Origin: Mycolicibacterium moriokaense
GTDB lineage: Bacteria; Actinomycetota; Actinomycetes; Mycobacteriales; Mycobacteriaceae
Assembly: GCF_010726085.1 (NCBI RefSeq)
Contig: NZ_AP022560.1
Location: 3,720,001 to 3,784,000 of the forward strand
Length of the DNA: 64,000 bases
Direction of reading: 5' to 3'
Shown: piece by piece, positions 10,015 through 20,866 of the stretch
Layout: every line of letters starts with the position of its first letter
Numbering within the stretch: position 1 is the stretch's first letter
Program-made: the position numbers and the translations under genes
The notes under the pieces: model-generated
What the model was told of the DNA's origin: nothing
What the model saw: only the letters and a program-made list of their open reading frames with translations
Databases searched by the model: none

Positions 10015-11310
10015 TTAACCCGCCAACGCAGCCGCCACGGCGACCATGGCCGAGCAGATCTGCGCGATCTCCTCCGGCGTGCAGATGTACGGCGGCATCA
10101 CATAGACGAGGTTGCGGAACGGCCGCAGCCAGACCCCGTGATCCAGCGCGACAGGCGTCGCCACCCCCAGATCCACGGGCCTATCCATCTCGATCACGCC
10201 GATCGCACCCAGCACCCGGACGTCGGCCACCCCGGCGAGATCCGCCGCGGGCGACAGGCCGTCACGCAGGCCCGCCTCGATCGCGCGCACCGACGACCGC
10301 CAGTCGCCGGCGAGCAGCAGTTCGACCGACGCCACCGAGACCGCGCACGCCAGCGCGTTGGCCATGAAGGTCGGCCCGTGCATCAGCGCGCCGGGTTCGT
10401 GCGTGCTGATCGTCTCGGCGATCTCGCGGGTGCACAGCGTCGCCGCCAGGGTGATGTAGCCGCCGGTGAGCGCTTTCCCGACACACATGATGTCGGGCGT
10501 CACCCCCACGTGGTCGGCGGCGAACAACTCCCCCGTGCGCCCGAAGCCGGTGGCGATCTCGTCGAAGATCAACAGCACCCCGTGGCGGGTGCACATCTCG
10601 CGCAGGTCGAGCAGGTACCGCGGATCGTGGAACCGCATCCCGCCCGCCCCCTGGACCACCGGTTCCACGATGACGGCGGCCAACTCGTCGACGTGTTCGA
10701 CGAGTTGCTTCTCGAACGCCTTCACATAGCCGGCGTCGTACTCGCTGGGCACCGCAGGTGCGAACTCCTGACGGGCCAGCACGTCGGTCCACAGCGAATG
10801 CATGCCGCCGTCGGGGTCGCAGACACTCATCGGAGTGAAGGTGTCGCCGTGGTAGCCGCCGCGCCAGGTCATCAGCCGGTGCTTGCCGCCGCGGCCGATG
10901 CTGCGCCAGTACTGCAGCGCCATCTTGACCGCGACCTCGACCGAGACCGAGCCCGAATCGCTGAAGAAGACGGTGTCGAGACCGTCCGGTGTGAGTTGGA
11001 CCAGCAGCTGTGCCAGCCGAGCGGCGGGTTCGTGGGTCAGTCCGCCGAACATGACGTGGTTCATGGTGGCCAGCTGGTCGGTGATCGCCGCATCCAGGAC
11101 CGGATGGCCGTGGCCGTGGATCGCGGTCCACCATGACGCCATCGCGTCGAGAACCTGCACGTCCCGCCCGTCGCGGTGCAGCGTCAGCCACGCGCCGCGC
11201 GCGCCGGCGGCAACCAGCGGCGCGAACGCTTCCGCGCCGATCGTGCTGTAGGGATGCCAGACGTGGGCGGCGTCAATGGCGCTGATCTCGGCAGGCGTCA
11301 AGGAAGCCAC
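10015..11310 (-). CDS. bioA: Adenosylmethionine-8-amino-7-oxononanoate aminotransferase BioA
   Basis: BioA transfers the amino group of S-adenosylmethionine to 8-amino-7-oxononanoate in a PLP-dependent reaction. Class III aminotransferase motifs are clear: WHPYSTIG at the substrate entrance, [33 protein letters not shown] (PLP-binding Asp) and VGKALTGGY with the Schiff-base Lys. The start was set at GTG 11310 (431 residues), not the open frame's 11391, because the latter overlaps the divergent gene. TAATCT (11323-11318) lies 7 bases before the GTG, a leaderless promoter. No BioQ palindrome is seen at this promoter. Confidence 0.95.
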   Translation of the reverse strand: MASLTPAEISAIDAAHVWHPYSTIGAEAFAPLVAAGARGAWLTLHRDGRDVQVLDAMASWWTAIHGHGHPVLDAAITDQLATMNHVMFGGLTHEPAARLAQLLVQLTPDGLDTVFFSDSGSVSVEVAVKMALQYWRSIGRGGKHRLMTWRGGYHGDTFTPMSVCDPDGGMHSLWTDVLARQEFAPAVPSEYDAGYVKAFEKQLVEHVDELAAVIVEPVVQGAGGMRFHDPRYLLDLREMCTRHGVLLIFDEIATGFGRTGELFAADHVGVTPDIMCVGKALTGGYITLAATLCTREIAETISTHEPGALMHGPTFMANALACAVSVASVELLLAGDWRSSVRAIEAGLRDGLSPAADLAGVADVRVLGAIGVIEMDRPVDLGVATPVALDHGVWLRPFRNLVYVMPPYICTPEEIAQICSAMVAVAAALAG

Positions 11311-11323
11311 CTTGGGTAGATTA
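11311..11323. promoter_or_regulatory. Overlapping divergent promoters for bioA and the acyltransferase gene
   Basis: Minus-strand TAATCT (11323-11318) is 7 bases before the bioA GTG. Plus-strand TAGATT (11317-11322) is 11 bases before the acyltransferase ATG at 11334. The two -10 elements share the same bases, so polymerase at one probably excludes the other. No -35 element is obvious for either. Confidence 0.55.
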
Positions 11324-11333
11324 TCGGTCGACC

Positions 11334-13505
11334 ATGATGACCCTCGCCCCTGCCCGGCCGGCACCAGCCACCGACCCGGGACCTCCGTCACGCGCAGCGA
11401 ATGCTGCTACGCCGGCACGTGCATCGGGCTACTACCGGCACGATCTCGACGGCCTGCGCGGCGTGGCGATCCTCCTCGTCGCCGTGTTCCATGTGTGGTT
11501 CGGCCGCGTCTCCGGCGGGGTCGACGTCTTCCTGGCGCTGTCGGGCTTCTTCTTCGGTGGCCGCATCCTGCGCACGGCGATGACGCCAGGCGCATCCCTG
11601 TGGCCGGTCCCCGAGGTCACCCGGCTGGTGCGCCGCCTGCTGCCCGCGCTGGTGGTCGTCCTCGCGGCGGCGGCCGTGTTGACGATCCTCATTCAGCCCG
11701 AAACCCGTTGGGAGACATTCGCAGACCAAAGTCTGGCGAGTCTGGGCTACTACCAGAACTGGGAGTTGGCCAACACCGCCTCGGACTACCTGCGCGCCGG
11801 TGAGGCGGTCAGTCCGCTGCAGCACATCTGGTCGATGTCGGTGCAGGGCCAGTTCTACATCGCCTTCCTGGCGCTGATCTTCGGGTTCGCCGTACTGTTC
11901 CGCCGCGTCTTCGGCCGCCACATGCGGATCGCGTTCATCGTGCTGCTGAGCGCGTTGACCATCGCGTCCTTCGTCTACGCGATCCACGCCCACAACACCG
12001 ATCAGGCCACCGCCTACTACAACAGCTTCGCGCGGGCCTGGGAGCTGCTGCTCGGAGCGCTGGTCGGCGCCCTGGTCACGAATCTGCGCTGGCCGATGTG
12101 GCTGCGCACCGCGGCCGCGGTCATCGGATTGGTTGCGATCCTGGCGTGCGGCGCCGTGCTCGACGGCGTGCACGAGTTCCCCGGCCCGTGGGCGCTGGTG
12201 CCGGTGGGCGCCACGATGCTGTTCATCCTGTCGGCCGCCAACCGGGTGGCCGATCCGCACACCGCGGGTCGCATGCCCTCCCCCAACCGGCTGTTGGCGA
12301 CGGCGCCGTTCGTCGCGCTGGGCGCCATGGCGTACTCGCTGTACCTGTGGCACTGGCCGCTGCTGATCTTCTATCTGTCCTACACGGGCCATCGACGCGT
12401 CAACTTCGTCGAGGGTGCCGTCATATTGCTGGTGTCCGGTGTGCTGGCGTGGCTGACCACGAAGTACGTCGAGAACCCACTGCGTTATCGCCCCGCCTCC
12501 TCGACCGCCGTCCCGCTGCGGGCCCGGTTGCGCAGGCCGACGATGGCGCTCGGCTCGGTGGTCGTACTGCTGGCGGTGGCGTTGACGGCGACATCGTTCA
12601 CCTGGCGTGAGCACGTGGTCATCGAACGCGCCTCAGGAAAAGAGCTGAGCGGTCTTTCGTCGCGTGACTACCCCGGCGCCCGCGCCCTCATCGACAAGGT
12701 GAAGGTGCCGAAGCTGCCGATGCGCCCGACCGTGCTCGAAGCGAGGAAGGACCTGCCCCCCACCACCGAGGACGGCTGCATCAGCGACTTCGACAACGTC
12801 GGCGTCATCACCTGTAACTACGGTGACGAAACCGCTTCGCGCACCATCGCTCTCGCGGGTGGTTCGCACGCCGAGCACTGGATCACCGCGCTTGACCTCC
12901 TTGGCCGGATGCACCACTTCAAGGTGGTCACCTATCTGAAGATGGGCTGTCCGCTGACCACCGAGGAAGTCCCGTTGGTCATGGGCGACAACCGTCCCTA
13001 CCCGAAGTGCCACGAGTGGAACGAGCGGGTGATGGACAAGATCATCGCCGACCGTCCCGACTACGTGTTCACCACCGCGACACGGCCGTGGAACATCAAG
13101 CCGGGCGACGTCATGCCAGCCAACTACATCGGTATCTGGCAGACGTTGTCCGACAACAACATTCCGATCCTGGCGATGCGCGACACTCCGTGGCTGGTGC
13201 GCAACGGGCAGCCGTACTTTCCAGCCGACTGCCTGGCCGAGGGCGGCGACGCCATCTCCTGCGGAGTAAAGCGATCCGACGTATTGTCTCCCAAGAACCC
13301 CGCACTCGATTTCGTCAAGCGGTTCCCGTTGCTCAAGCCCCTGGACATGAGCGATGCGATGTGCCGCAAGGACATCTGTCGCGCGGTGGAGGGAAATGTC
13401 TTGCTGTATCACGATGCCCACCACATCTCGAGTACCTACATGCGCACCATGACGCCCGAACTCGGGCGACAGATCGCGGCCGCCACTGGTTGGTGGGTCG
13501 ACTGA
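11334..13505 (+). CDS. Membrane acyltransferase 3 with C-terminal SGNH domain (Rv1565c-like)
   Basis: The 723-residue protein combines an OafA-type acyltransferase-3 domain (about residues 30-410, with the [21 protein letters not shown] entry and some ten membrane helices) and a periplasmic SGNH-like domain (about 480-720). The latter carries GGSHAEHW as the oxidoreduced GDSH-like block and DAHHIS as the catalytic Asp/His end. Such two-domain proteins O-acylate cell-surface glycans. The gene's stop TGA overlaps the treX ATG (TGATG), so it is translationally coupled to the trehalose genes. The substrate is unknown; a glucan- or trehalose-derived glycan is an inference from context only. Confidence 0.9.
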   Translation: MMTLAPARPAPATDPGPPSRAANAATPARASGYYRHDLDGLRGVAILLVAVFHVWFGRVSGGVDVFLALSGFFFGGRILRTAMTPGASLWPVPEVTRLVRRLLPALVVVLAAAAVLTILIQPETRWETFADQSLASLGYYQNWELANTASDYLRAGEAVSPLQHIWSMSVQGQFYIAFLALIFGFAVLFRRVFGRHMRIAFIVLLSALTIASFVYAIHAHNTDQATAYYNSFARAWELLLGALVGALVTNLRWPMWLRTAAAVIGLVAILACGAVLDGVHEFPGPWALVPVGATMLFILSAANRVADPHTAGRMPSPNRLLATAPFVALGAMAYSLYLWHWPLLIFYLSYTGHRRVNFVEGAVILLVSGVLAWLTTKYVENPLRYRPASSTAVPLRARLRRPTMALGSVVVLLAVALTATSFTWREHVVIERASGKELSGLSSRDYPGARALIDKVKVPKLPMRPTVLEARKDLPPTTEDGCISDFDNVGVITCNYGDETASRTIALAGGSHAEHWITALDLLGRMHHFKVVTYLKMGCPLTTEEVPLVMGDNRPYPKCHEWNERVMDKIIADRPDYVFTTATRPWNIKPGDVMPANYIGIWQTLSDNNIPILAMRDTPWLVRNGQPYFPADCLAEGGDAISCGVKRSDVLSPKNPALDFVKRFPLLKPLDMSDAMCRKDICRAVEGNVLLYHDAHHISSTYMRTMTPELGRQIAAATGWWVD

Positions 13506-15655
13506 TGGCGTCCGACGCACCGGCGTCGGTACCCACCGTCTGGCCGGGCACCCCCTACCCTCTTGGCGCCACCTACGACGGCGCAGGCACCAACTTCTCG
13601 CTGTTCTCCGAGATCGCCGACCGGGTGGAGCTGTGCCTCATCGGCAAGGACGGCAGCGAGGAGCGGATCAACCTCGAAGAGGTCGACGGCTTCGTCTGGC
13701 ACTGCTATCTGCCTACCGTCACGCCCGGGCAGCGATACGGGTTCCGGGTGCACGGGCCGTGGGAGCCGACCGCGGGGCATCGCTGCGATCCGAGCAAGCT
13801 GCTGCTCGACCCGTACGGGAAGTCCTTCCACGGTGACTTCGAGTTCACGCAGGCGCTGTTCTCGTACGACATGAACGCCGAGGACCTCGCGACCGGCGGC
13901 ACCCCACCGATGATCGACTCCCTCGGCCACACGATGACCAGCGTCGTGATCAACCCGTTCTTCCAGTGGGCCTCCGACCGCGCACCGCGTACGCCGTACC
14001 ACGAGACCGTGATCTACGAGGCACACGTCAAGGGCATGACGCAGACGCATCCCGGCATTCCCGAGGAGCTGCGCGGAACCTATGCCGGCCTGTCGCACCC
14101 CGTGATCATCGACCACCTCAAGTCGCTGAACGTCACCGCGATCGAACTCATGCCGGTGCACCAGTTCATGCACGACCACCGGCTCCTCGACCTCGGACTG
14201 CGAAACTACTGGGGCTACAACACCTTCGGCTTCTTCGCACCGCACTACCAATACGCGGCAAACAAGCACGCGGGCGGCGCCGTCGCGGAGTTCAAGACGA
14301 TGGTGCGGTCGTTCCACGAGGCGGGCATCGAGGTCATCCTCGACGTGGTCTACAACCACACCGCCGAAGGCAACCACCTCGGCCCGACGATCAACTTCCG
14401 CGGCATCGACAACGCCGCGTACTACCGGCTGCTCGACGGCGACCCGAGGTTCTACAAGGATTTCACCGGCACAGGCAACAGCCTCAACGCGCGTCACCCG
14501 CACACACTGCAGTTGATCATGGACTCGCTGCGGTACTGGGTGCTGGAGATGCACGTCGACGGATTCCGCTTCGACCTGGCCGCGACGCTCGCCCGCGAGT
14601 TCTACGACGTCGACCGGCTGTCGGCGTTCTTCGACCTGGTGCAGCAGGACCCGGTGGTCAGCCAGGTCAAGCTCATCGCCGAGCCGTGGGACATCGGCGA
14701 GGGTGGCTATCAGGTCGGAAATTTTCCTGGTTTGTGGACCGAGTGGAATGGGAAATATCGCGACACTGTGCGTGATTACTGGCGGGGCGAGCCCGCAACC
14801 CTGGGTGAATTCGCGTCCCGGCTGACCGGGTCATCGGACCTCTACGAGGCGACCGGTAGGCGGCCGAGCGCGTCCATCAACTTCGTCACCTGCCATGACG
14901 GGTTCACGTTGGCCGACCTGGTGTCGTACAACGAGAAACACAACGAGGCCAACGGCGAGGACAACCGCGACGGCGAGAGCCACAACCGGTCGTGGAACTG
15001 CGGTGTCGAAGGGCCCACCGACGATCCCGAGATCCTCGCCCTGCGCGGTAAGCAGATGCGCAACATCATGGCGACACTGATGCTGTCGCAGGGCACGCCG
15101 ATGCTCGCCCACGGTGACGAGATCGGCCGCACCCAGTCGGGCAACAACAACGTGTACTGCCAGGACTCCGAGATCTCCTGGATGGACTGGTCGCTGTGCG
15201 AGAAGAACGCCGACCAGCTCGCGTTCACCCGCAAGGTGATCGAGTTCCGCAAACGGCACCCGGTGTTCCGGCGGCGGCGGTTCTTCGAGGGTGCGCCCAT
15301 CCGCACCGGCGATCAGGTGCGCGATATCGCCTGGCTGACCCCGGGAGGCACCGAAATGACCCCCGAGGACTGGGATTCCGGCTTCGACAAGTGCGTCGCG
15401 GTTTTCCTCAACGGGGACGCGATCCCCGCGCCGAACGAACGCGGTGAGCGCGTCGTCGACGATTCGTTCCTGCTGTGCTTCAACTCGCACAGCAAGGCGG
15501 TGGACTTCGTCGCCCCCGACATCGGCTACGCCGCCCAGTGGACCGCGGCGTTCGACACCGCCGACCCGACCGGCGAGACGGATCTGGTCGTCGCCGCTGG
15601 CGAGAAGCTCACGCTCGCGGCGCGGTCCCTGCTGGTGCTGCGTAAGACCGCGTAA
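13505..15655 (+). CDS. treX: Glycogen debranching enzyme TreX (GlgX-type)
   Basis: TreX is a GH13 isoamylase that removes alpha-1,6 branches from glycogen, supplying linear maltooligosaccharides to TreY and TreZ. The 716-residue protein has an N-terminal CBM48-like domain (about 15-130), then the GH13 barrel with nucleophile D357 (DGFRFDLA), acid/base E393 (IAEPWD) and third carboxylate D465 (TCHDGF), and an all-beta C domain. ATG 13505 overlaps the upstream acyltransferase stop by one base; treY follows 3 bases after its stop. The whole block looks like one operon. Confidence 0.96.
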   Translation: MASDAPASVPTVWPGTPYPLGATYDGAGTNFSLFSEIADRVELCLIGKDGSEERINLEEVDGFVWHCYLPTVTPGQRYGFRVHGPWEPTAGHRCDPSKLLLDPYGKSFHGDFEFTQALFSYDMNAEDLATGGTPPMIDSLGHTMTSVVINPFFQWASDRAPRTPYHETVIYEAHVKGMTQTHPGIPEELRGTYAGLSHPVIIDHLKSLNVTAIELMPVHQFMHDHRLLDLGLRNYWGYNTFGFFAPHYQYAANKHAGGAVAEFKTMVRSFHEAGIEVILDVVYNHTAEGNHLGPTINFRGIDNAAYYRLLDGDPRFYKDFTGTGNSLNARHPHTLQLIMDSLRYWVLEMHVDGFRFDLAATLAREFYDVDRLSAFFDLVQQDPVVSQVKLIAEPWDIGEGGYQVGNFPGLWTEWNGKYRDTVRDYWRGEPATLGEFASRLTGSSDLYEATGRRPSASINFVTCHDGFTLADLVSYNEKHNEANGEDNRDGESHNRSWNCGVEGPTDDPEILALRGKQMRNIMATLMLSQGTPMLAHGDEIGRTQSGNNNVYCQDSEISWMDWSLCEKNADQLAFTRKVIEFRKRHPVFRRRRFFEGAPIRTGDQVRDIAWLTPGGTEMTPEDWDSGFDKCVAVFLNGDAIPAPNERGERVVDDSFLLCFNSHSKAVDFVAPDIGYAAQWTAAFDTADPTGETDLVVAAGEKLTLAARSLLVLRKTA

Positions 15656-15658
15656 CGC

Positions 15659-17872
15659 ATGCCGATTCGCCCGCTCTCGACGTATCGGCTACAGATGCGC
15701 GGAGACTCCTTTACCTTCGCCGACGCCGAAAACCTCCTCGACTACCTCGACGCACTCGGGGTGTCGCATCTGTACCTGTCCCCGATCCTGACCGCTTCGC
15801 AGGGGTCGACGCACGGTTACGACGTCACCGATGCCACCACCGTGTCCGCCGAACTGGGTGGCCCCGAGGGTTTGGCTCGGTTGTCGGCGGCGGCGCGCTC
15901 TCGCGGCATTGGCCTGATCGTTGACATCGTGCCCAACCATGTCGGGGTCGACGACCCGCAGCAGAACCATTGGTGGCTGGATGTCCTGACGCACGGCCGG
16001 AATTCGCCCTATGCGTCGTATTTCGACATCGACTGGGACCTGGATCCGGACGGGCGGATTGTGCTGCCCGTCCTCGGCGACGACGGCGACGAACCGCCGC
16101 CGTCATACCCGGCTGACAGCCCCCACTATCGGGCGATCGGCTGGCGCAACGGAATCTGCGGATACCGGCGGTTCTTCTCCATCACGTCACTGGCCGGGTT
16201 GCGTCAGGAGGATCGCGCGGTGTTCGACGCGACCCACGTGGAGGTCGCACGTTGGTTTCGCGAAGGGCTGGTGGACGGTGTGCGCATCGACCATCCGGAC
16301 GGATTATCCGACCCGACAGGCTATCTCGCGTGGTTGCGTGAATTGACCGGACCACAGGCGTGGATCGTCATCGAGAAGATCCTGGCCGTTGACGAGGCGC
16401 TGGAGCCCACGCTGCCGGTGGAGGGCACCACCGGCTACGACGCGCTGCGCGAAATCGGCGGCGTGTTCATCGATCCCGCAGGTGAACAGGTGCTCACCGA
16501 TCTCTACGACTCCGCGGGCGTCGCATACAGCTCGATGCCGGAGGTCGCCCGTCGGCTCAAGGCCGAGGCCGTCACCGACACCCTCGAGAGCGAACTCGCG
16601 CGGCTGTGTCGGGTGATCGTCGCGGCCACCGGCACCGACCACCCCGAACTGCCTGCCGCCGTGGCTACGTTGATCAGCCATATCGAGGTCTATCGCTCTG
16701 ACTACCAAGCACTTTCGGCAGTGCTGCCCACTGCGATCGCCGCCGCAGTCACGGAGCGACCGGAGTTCGCCGCCCCGATGGCGGTCGTCGCATCCGCATT
16801 GGCGCTCAGCGACGAGGCCAACGTGCGGCTGCAGCAGTTGTGCGGTGCTGCGACGGCGAAATCGATGGAGGACTGCCTGTTCTACCGCGATGCGCGGCTG
16901 GTGTCGCTCAACGAGGTCGGCGGTGAGCCGCGCCGGTTCGGCGTGAGCGTCGCCGAGTTCCATCACCGCGCGGCCGTGCGGGCCAAGATGTGGCCGCACG
17001 CCATGGTGACGCTGTCGACCCACGACACCAAGCGCGGCGAGGATGTGCGCGCGCGAATCGGGGTGCTGTCGCAGGTGCCGTCGCTGTGGGCCGAGCTCGT
17101 CGGAAAGTGGACGCACGCGGCCCAGCCACCGGATGCGGCCACCGGACTGTTCCTGCTGCAGAACATGTTCGGCGTGTGGCCGGTGGGCGGCGAGATCCGG
17201 CCGTCGCTGCGGGAACGACTGCACGCGTACGCCGAGAAGGCGATCCGGGAAGCTGCGCTGCACACCAGCTGGAACGATCCGAACGAGGAGTTCGAGTCGG
17301 CGGTGCACGGCTGGATCGACACCGTGCTCGACGGTCCGATCGGCACCGAGATGACCGCACTCGTCGCCCGACTCGACCTCCATGCGCGCAGCGACGCCCT
17401 CGGCCAGAAGCTGATCTCGCTCACCGCGCCCGGTGTGCCGGACGTCTACCAGGGCACAGAACTGTGGGAGGACAGCCTGGTCGACCCGGACAACCGCCGC
17501 CCGGTCGACTACGCGGCCCGCCTCGAGGCGCTCGAGACGTTGCGGCATCCGAAGATCCGGGTGGTCGCCGCGGCGTTGCGGCTGCGGCGCGAGCGCGCGG
17601 CCAGCTTCACCGACGGCAGCTACACCCCCGTGCAGGCCGACGGCCCGGCCGCCGACCACCTGGTGGCGTTCCTGCGCGGCGACGACGTGCTGACCGCGGT
17701 GAGCCGGCACACGGTGATGCTGTCGGAAACCGGTTGGGGGGAAACGGCATTGACGCTGCCGGACGGACGGTGGACCGACCGCATCTCGGGTAGGGAGTTC
17801 GGCGGCAGCACGCTGGCGGCCGAACTGTTCGCGGATCTGCCGGTCGTCCTTTTGGAGCGGACCGATGACTGA
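15659..17872 (+). CDS. treY: Maltooligosyltrehalose synthase TreY
   Basis: TreY is a GH13 intramolecular transglucosylase that converts the reducing end of a maltooligosaccharide into a trehalose unit. The 737-residue protein opens with the family's PLSTYRLQ motif. The catalytic residues are visible as D211 (VRIDHPDG), E239 (IVIEKIL) and D456 (THDTKRGED), separated by the long insertion domain peculiar to TreY. Start ATG 15659 is 3 bases downstream of treX; the stop overlaps treZ by 8 bases. Expression is therefore coupled to both neighbours. Confidence 0.96.
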   Translation: MPIRPLSTYRLQMRGDSFTFADAENLLDYLDALGVSHLYLSPILTASQGSTHGYDVTDATTVSAELGGPEGLARLSAAARSRGIGLIVDIVPNHVGVDDPQQNHWWLDVLTHGRNSPYASYFDIDWDLDPDGRIVLPVLGDDGDEPPPSYPADSPHYRAIGWRNGICGYRRFFSITSLAGLRQEDRAVFDATHVEVARWFREGLVDGVRIDHPDGLSDPTGYLAWLRELTGPQAWIVIEKILAVDEALEPTLPVEGTTGYDALREIGGVFIDPAGEQVLTDLYDSAGVAYSSMPEVARRLKAEAVTDTLESELARLCRVIVAATGTDHPELPAAVATLISHIEVYRSDYQALSAVLPTAIAAAVTERPEFAAPMAVVASALALSDEANVRLQQLCGAATAKSMEDCLFYRDARLVSLNEVGGEPRRFGVSVAEFHHRAAVRAKMWPHAMVTLSTHDTKRGEDVRARIGVLSQVPSLWAELVGKWTHAAQPPDAATGLFLLQNMFGVWPVGGEIRPSLRERLHAYAEKAIREAALHTSWNDPNEEFESAVHGWIDTVLDGPIGTEMTALVARLDLHARSDALGQKLISLTAPGVPDVYQGTELWEDSLVDPDNRRPVDYAARLEALETLRHPKIRVVAAALRLRRERAASFTDGSYTPVQADGPAADHLVAFLRGDDVLTAVSRHTVMLSETGWGETALTLPDGRWTDRISGREFGGSTLAAELFADLPVVLLERTDD

Positions 17873-19598
17873 GTTTTCGGTATGGGCGCCCATCCCCGAC
17901 CGGGTCCGGCTCGACGTGGACGGCACGCTGCACGAAATGACCAGGTCCGACGACGGCTGGTGGCGCGCCGACGTCGAGGCGCCTGCCGGGGCGCGCTACG
18001 GGTTCGTGCTCGACGACGATCCGACGGTGCTGCCGGATCCGCGGTCGCCGCGCCAACCCGACGGCGTTCACGAGCGGTCGGCGCTGTGGCAGCCGGATCC
18101 CGACGCCTGGACCGACGGCGACTGGGCAGGCGGCTCGATCGAGGGCAAGGTCATCTACGAGCTGCACATCGGAACCTTCACCTCCGGCGCGACGCTCGAT
18201 TCGGCGATCGAGAAGCTGGACTATCTGGTCGATCTCGGCGTCGACTTCGTCGAACTGATGCCTGTCAACGCATTCGGCGGTACGCACGGCTGGGGCTACG
18301 ACGGGGTGCTGTGGTACGCCGTGCACGAACCGTACGGCGGCCCCGACGCGTTGGTGAGATTCGTCGACGCGTGCCATCGGCGCGGTCTCGGTGTGCTGAT
18401 CGACGCGGTGTTCAACCATCTCGGCCCGTCGGGTAACTATCTGCCGCGGTTCGGTCCCTACCTGTCGTCGGGCAGCAATCCGTGGGGCGAGTCGATCAAC
18501 ATCTCCGGGCCCGAAGCCGACGAGGTGCGGCGCTACATCCTCGACTGCGCGCTGCGATGGATGCGCGACTTCCACGCCGACGGCCTGCGTCTGGACGCGG
18601 TGCACGCCCTCGTCGACACCACGGCCATTCACATTCTCGAGGAATTGGCCGCCGAAACCGACGCGCTGGCCGAGGAATTGGGCCGTCCGCTGTCACTGAT
18701 CGCCGAAAGCGACCTCAACGACCCGCGGCTGATCACGCCGCGCGACCGCGGCGGTCTCGGGATGACCGCGCAGTGGGACGACGACATCCACCACGCGATC
18801 CACACCGCGGTTTCGGGTGAACGCCAGGGCTACTACTCGGATTTCGGTTCGCTCGAGGCGCTGGCGTCGACGCTGAAGCACGGATACTTCCATGCGGGCA
18901 CCTACTCGTCGTTCCGGCACCGTCGACACGGGCGACCACTGGACACGGCGACCATTCCCGGTACCCGACTGCTGGCCTACACACTCACGCACGACCAGGT
19001 GGGCAACCGAGCCTGCGGCGACCGGCCGTCGCAGAACCTGACGTTCGGCCAGCTGGCGGTCAAGGCCGCGCTGGCGATCGGATCGCCCTATACCGCAATG
19101 CTTTTCATGGGCGAGGAATGGGGCTCGTCGTCGCCGTTCCAGTTCTTCACCTCACATCCGGAGCCCGAACTGGCCAGAGCGACCGCCGAGGGCCGTAAAC
19201 GCGAGTTCGCCGAACACGGATGGGACGCCGACGAAATCCCGGATCCGCAGGACCCGCAGACCTACGAACGCTCCAAACTGAACTGGGATGAGATCGACGA
19301 CGGTGAGCACGGCCGCCTGCGTCGCGTCTACCAGCGGCTGATCGCACTCAAACGGACCGAACCCGATCTGGCCGACCCGTGGCTGGATCACCTGCGGGTC
19401 GACTACGACGAAGATCAGCACTGGTTCGTCATGCACCGCGGAACGCTGGCGATCGCGTGCAACCTCGGTACAGACGCAGTCGACCTACCGGTCACCGGCG
19501 ACGTGGTGCTGGCCTGGGACGAACCGAGGGTGGGCCCGGAATCGACCACGGTGCCCCGTCATTCGTTCGCGATTCTGCGGCGTCCTCAGAGCAGATAG
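17865..19598 (+). CDS. treZ: Maltooligosyltrehalose trehalohydrolase TreZ
   Basis: TreZ hydrolyses the terminal maltooligosyltrehalose made by TreY and releases free trehalose. The 577-residue protein has a short N-terminal beta domain (about 1-85) and a GH13 barrel with D244 (LRLDAVHAL), E281 (IAESDLNDP) and D377 (THDQVGNR) as the catalytic triad. The ATG lies 8 bases inside the end of treY. The 3' end overlaps the convergent ilvA gene by 13 bases, leaving no room for a separate terminator. It completes the three-gene glycogen-to-trehalose pathway. Confidence 0.96.
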   Translation: MTEFSVWAPIPDRVRLDVDGTLHEMTRSDDGWWRADVEAPAGARYGFVLDDDPTVLPDPRSPRQPDGVHERSALWQPDPDAWTDGDWAGGSIEGKVIYELHIGTFTSGATLDSAIEKLDYLVDLGVDFVELMPVNAFGGTHGWGYDGVLWYAVHEPYGGPDALVRFVDACHRRGLGVLIDAVFNHLGPSGNYLPRFGPYLSSGSNPWGESINISGPEADEVRRYILDCALRWMRDFHADGLRLDAVHALVDTTAIHILEELAAETDALAEELGRPLSLIAESDLNDPRLITPRDRGGLGMTAQWDDDIHHAIHTAVSGERQGYYSDFGSLEALASTLKHGYFHAGTYSSFRHRRHGRPLDTATIPGTRLLAYTLTHDQVGNRACGDRPSQNLTFGQLAVKAALAIGSPYTAMLFMGEEWGSSSPFQFFTSHPEPELARATAEGRKREFAEHGWDADEIPDPQDPQTYERSKLNWDEIDDGEHGRLRRVYQRLIALKRTEPDLADPWLDHLRVDYDEDQHWFVMHRGTLAIACNLGTDAVDLPVTGDVVLAWDEPRVGPESTTVPRHSFAILRRPQSR

Positions 19599-20866
19599 CG
19601 GTACGCGGGCGAGCCCGGTTCCAGCGCCTCGACGTGAATGTCGGACGCCTGCATCCGTGCCATCAGACCGTCGAAGTCACTGGCCGAACCCAGCTCGATA
19701 CCCACCAGCGCCTCGCCGGTTTCACGGTTGTTGCGCTTGACGTACTCGAACAGCGTGATGTCGTCGTTGGGGCCGAGGACCTCGTCCAGGAACCGCCGCA
19801 GCGCACCGGGTTCCTGGGGGAAGTCCACCAGGAAGTACTTCTTGAGCCCGAGGTGCACCAGCGAGCGCTCGAGCACCTCGCCGTAGCGGGACACGTCGTT
19901 GTTGCCGCCGGAGATCACGCACACCACAGTCGATCCGGGTTCGAGCTGCGCCTCCATCAGCGCCGCCACCGACAGTGCGCCCGCGGGTTCGGCGATGATG
20001 CCCTCGTTCTGGTAGAGGTCGAGCATCGCGGTGCAGACCGCGCCCTCGGCGACGGTCGTGATGGACACCATGTCCCCGGCGGCCGCCAGCGCGGCGAACG
20101 TCAGATCGCCCGCGCGGTTCACCGCCGCACCGTCGACAAACTGATCGACCTCGTCCAGGGTCACCGGCTCCCCCGCGGCCAGTGCCGCGATCATCGCCGC
20201 CGCACCCGCGGGCTCGACGCCGAGCACCGACGTGTTGGTGGTGCGTTCTGCGAGATAGGTCGTGATGCCCGCGATGCAGCCACCGCCGCCGACGGGCACG
20301 ATGACCAGGTCCGGTTCGTCGTCGAGCTGGTCGAGGATCTCGGCGGCGATCGTCCCCTGCCCCGCGATCGTGCGCAGATCGTCGTACGGCGGAACCAGCG
20401 TCGCGCCCGTCCGTGCGACATCCTCCAGCGCGGCCGCCGCGGCCTCGTCATACGTGTGGCCGACCATGATCAGCTCGATGAACTCGCGACCGTGGTAGCG
20501 GATGCGGTCGCGCTTCTGCTTGGGGGTCTTGCCCGGCACGTAGACCCGGCCGTGGATACCCATCGACCGGCATGCCATCGCGAAACCCTGCGCGTGGTTA
20601 CCTGCCGACGAGCACACGACGCCTGCCGCGATCTCCTCGGGCGACAGCTGCATCAGCAGGTTGTGGGCGCCACGCAGCTTGTAGGACCGCACGGCCTGCT
20701 GGTCTTCGCGCTTGAGGTAGACGTTCGCGCCGGTGACCTCCGACAACCGCTCGCTGTACTCGAGCGGGCTGCGCCGCACGACGCCGGAAATTCGCTGAGC
20801 AGCCTCATCGATGTCGGCCGCGGACAGCGGCGACGTTCTCGAGGTCTGGCTCAGTTCAGCGGTCAC
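19586..20866 (-). CDS. ilvA: Threonine ammonia-lyase IlvA
   Basis: IlvA deaminates threonine to 2-oxobutanoate, the committed step to isoleucine. The 426-residue protein has the PLP Lys in VRSYKLRGAHN (about residue 63), the SSAGNHAQG ligand loop and the GGGGCIAG phosphate-binding loop. A C-terminal ACT-like regulatory segment begins near residue 340 (YFLVDFPQEPGALRRFL), fitting isoleucine feedback. I chose GTG 20866 (VTAELSQT) because it matches the usual mycobacterial N terminus; the frame is open to 20917. It is convergent with treZ. Confidence 0.94.
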   Translation of the reverse strand: MTAELSQTSRTSPLSAADIDEAAQRISGVVRRSPLEYSERLSEVTGANVYLKREDQQAVRSYKLRGAHNLLMQLSPEEIAAGVVCSSAGNHAQGFAMACRSMGIHGRVYVPGKTPKQKRDRIRYHGREFIELIMVGHTYDEAAAAALEDVARTGATLVPPYDDLRTIAGQGTIAAEILDQLDDEPDLVIVPVGGGGCIAGITTYLAERTTNTSVLGVEPAGAAAMIAALAAGEPVTLDEVDQFVDGAAVNRAGDLTFAALAAAGDMVSITTVAEGAVCTAMLDLYQNEGIIAEPAGALSVAALMEAQLEPGSTVVCVISGGNNDVSRYGEVLERSLVHLGLKKYFLVDFPQEPGALRRFLDEVLGPNDDITLFEYVKRNNRETGEALVGIELGSASDFDGLMARMQASDIHVEALEPGSPAYRYLL

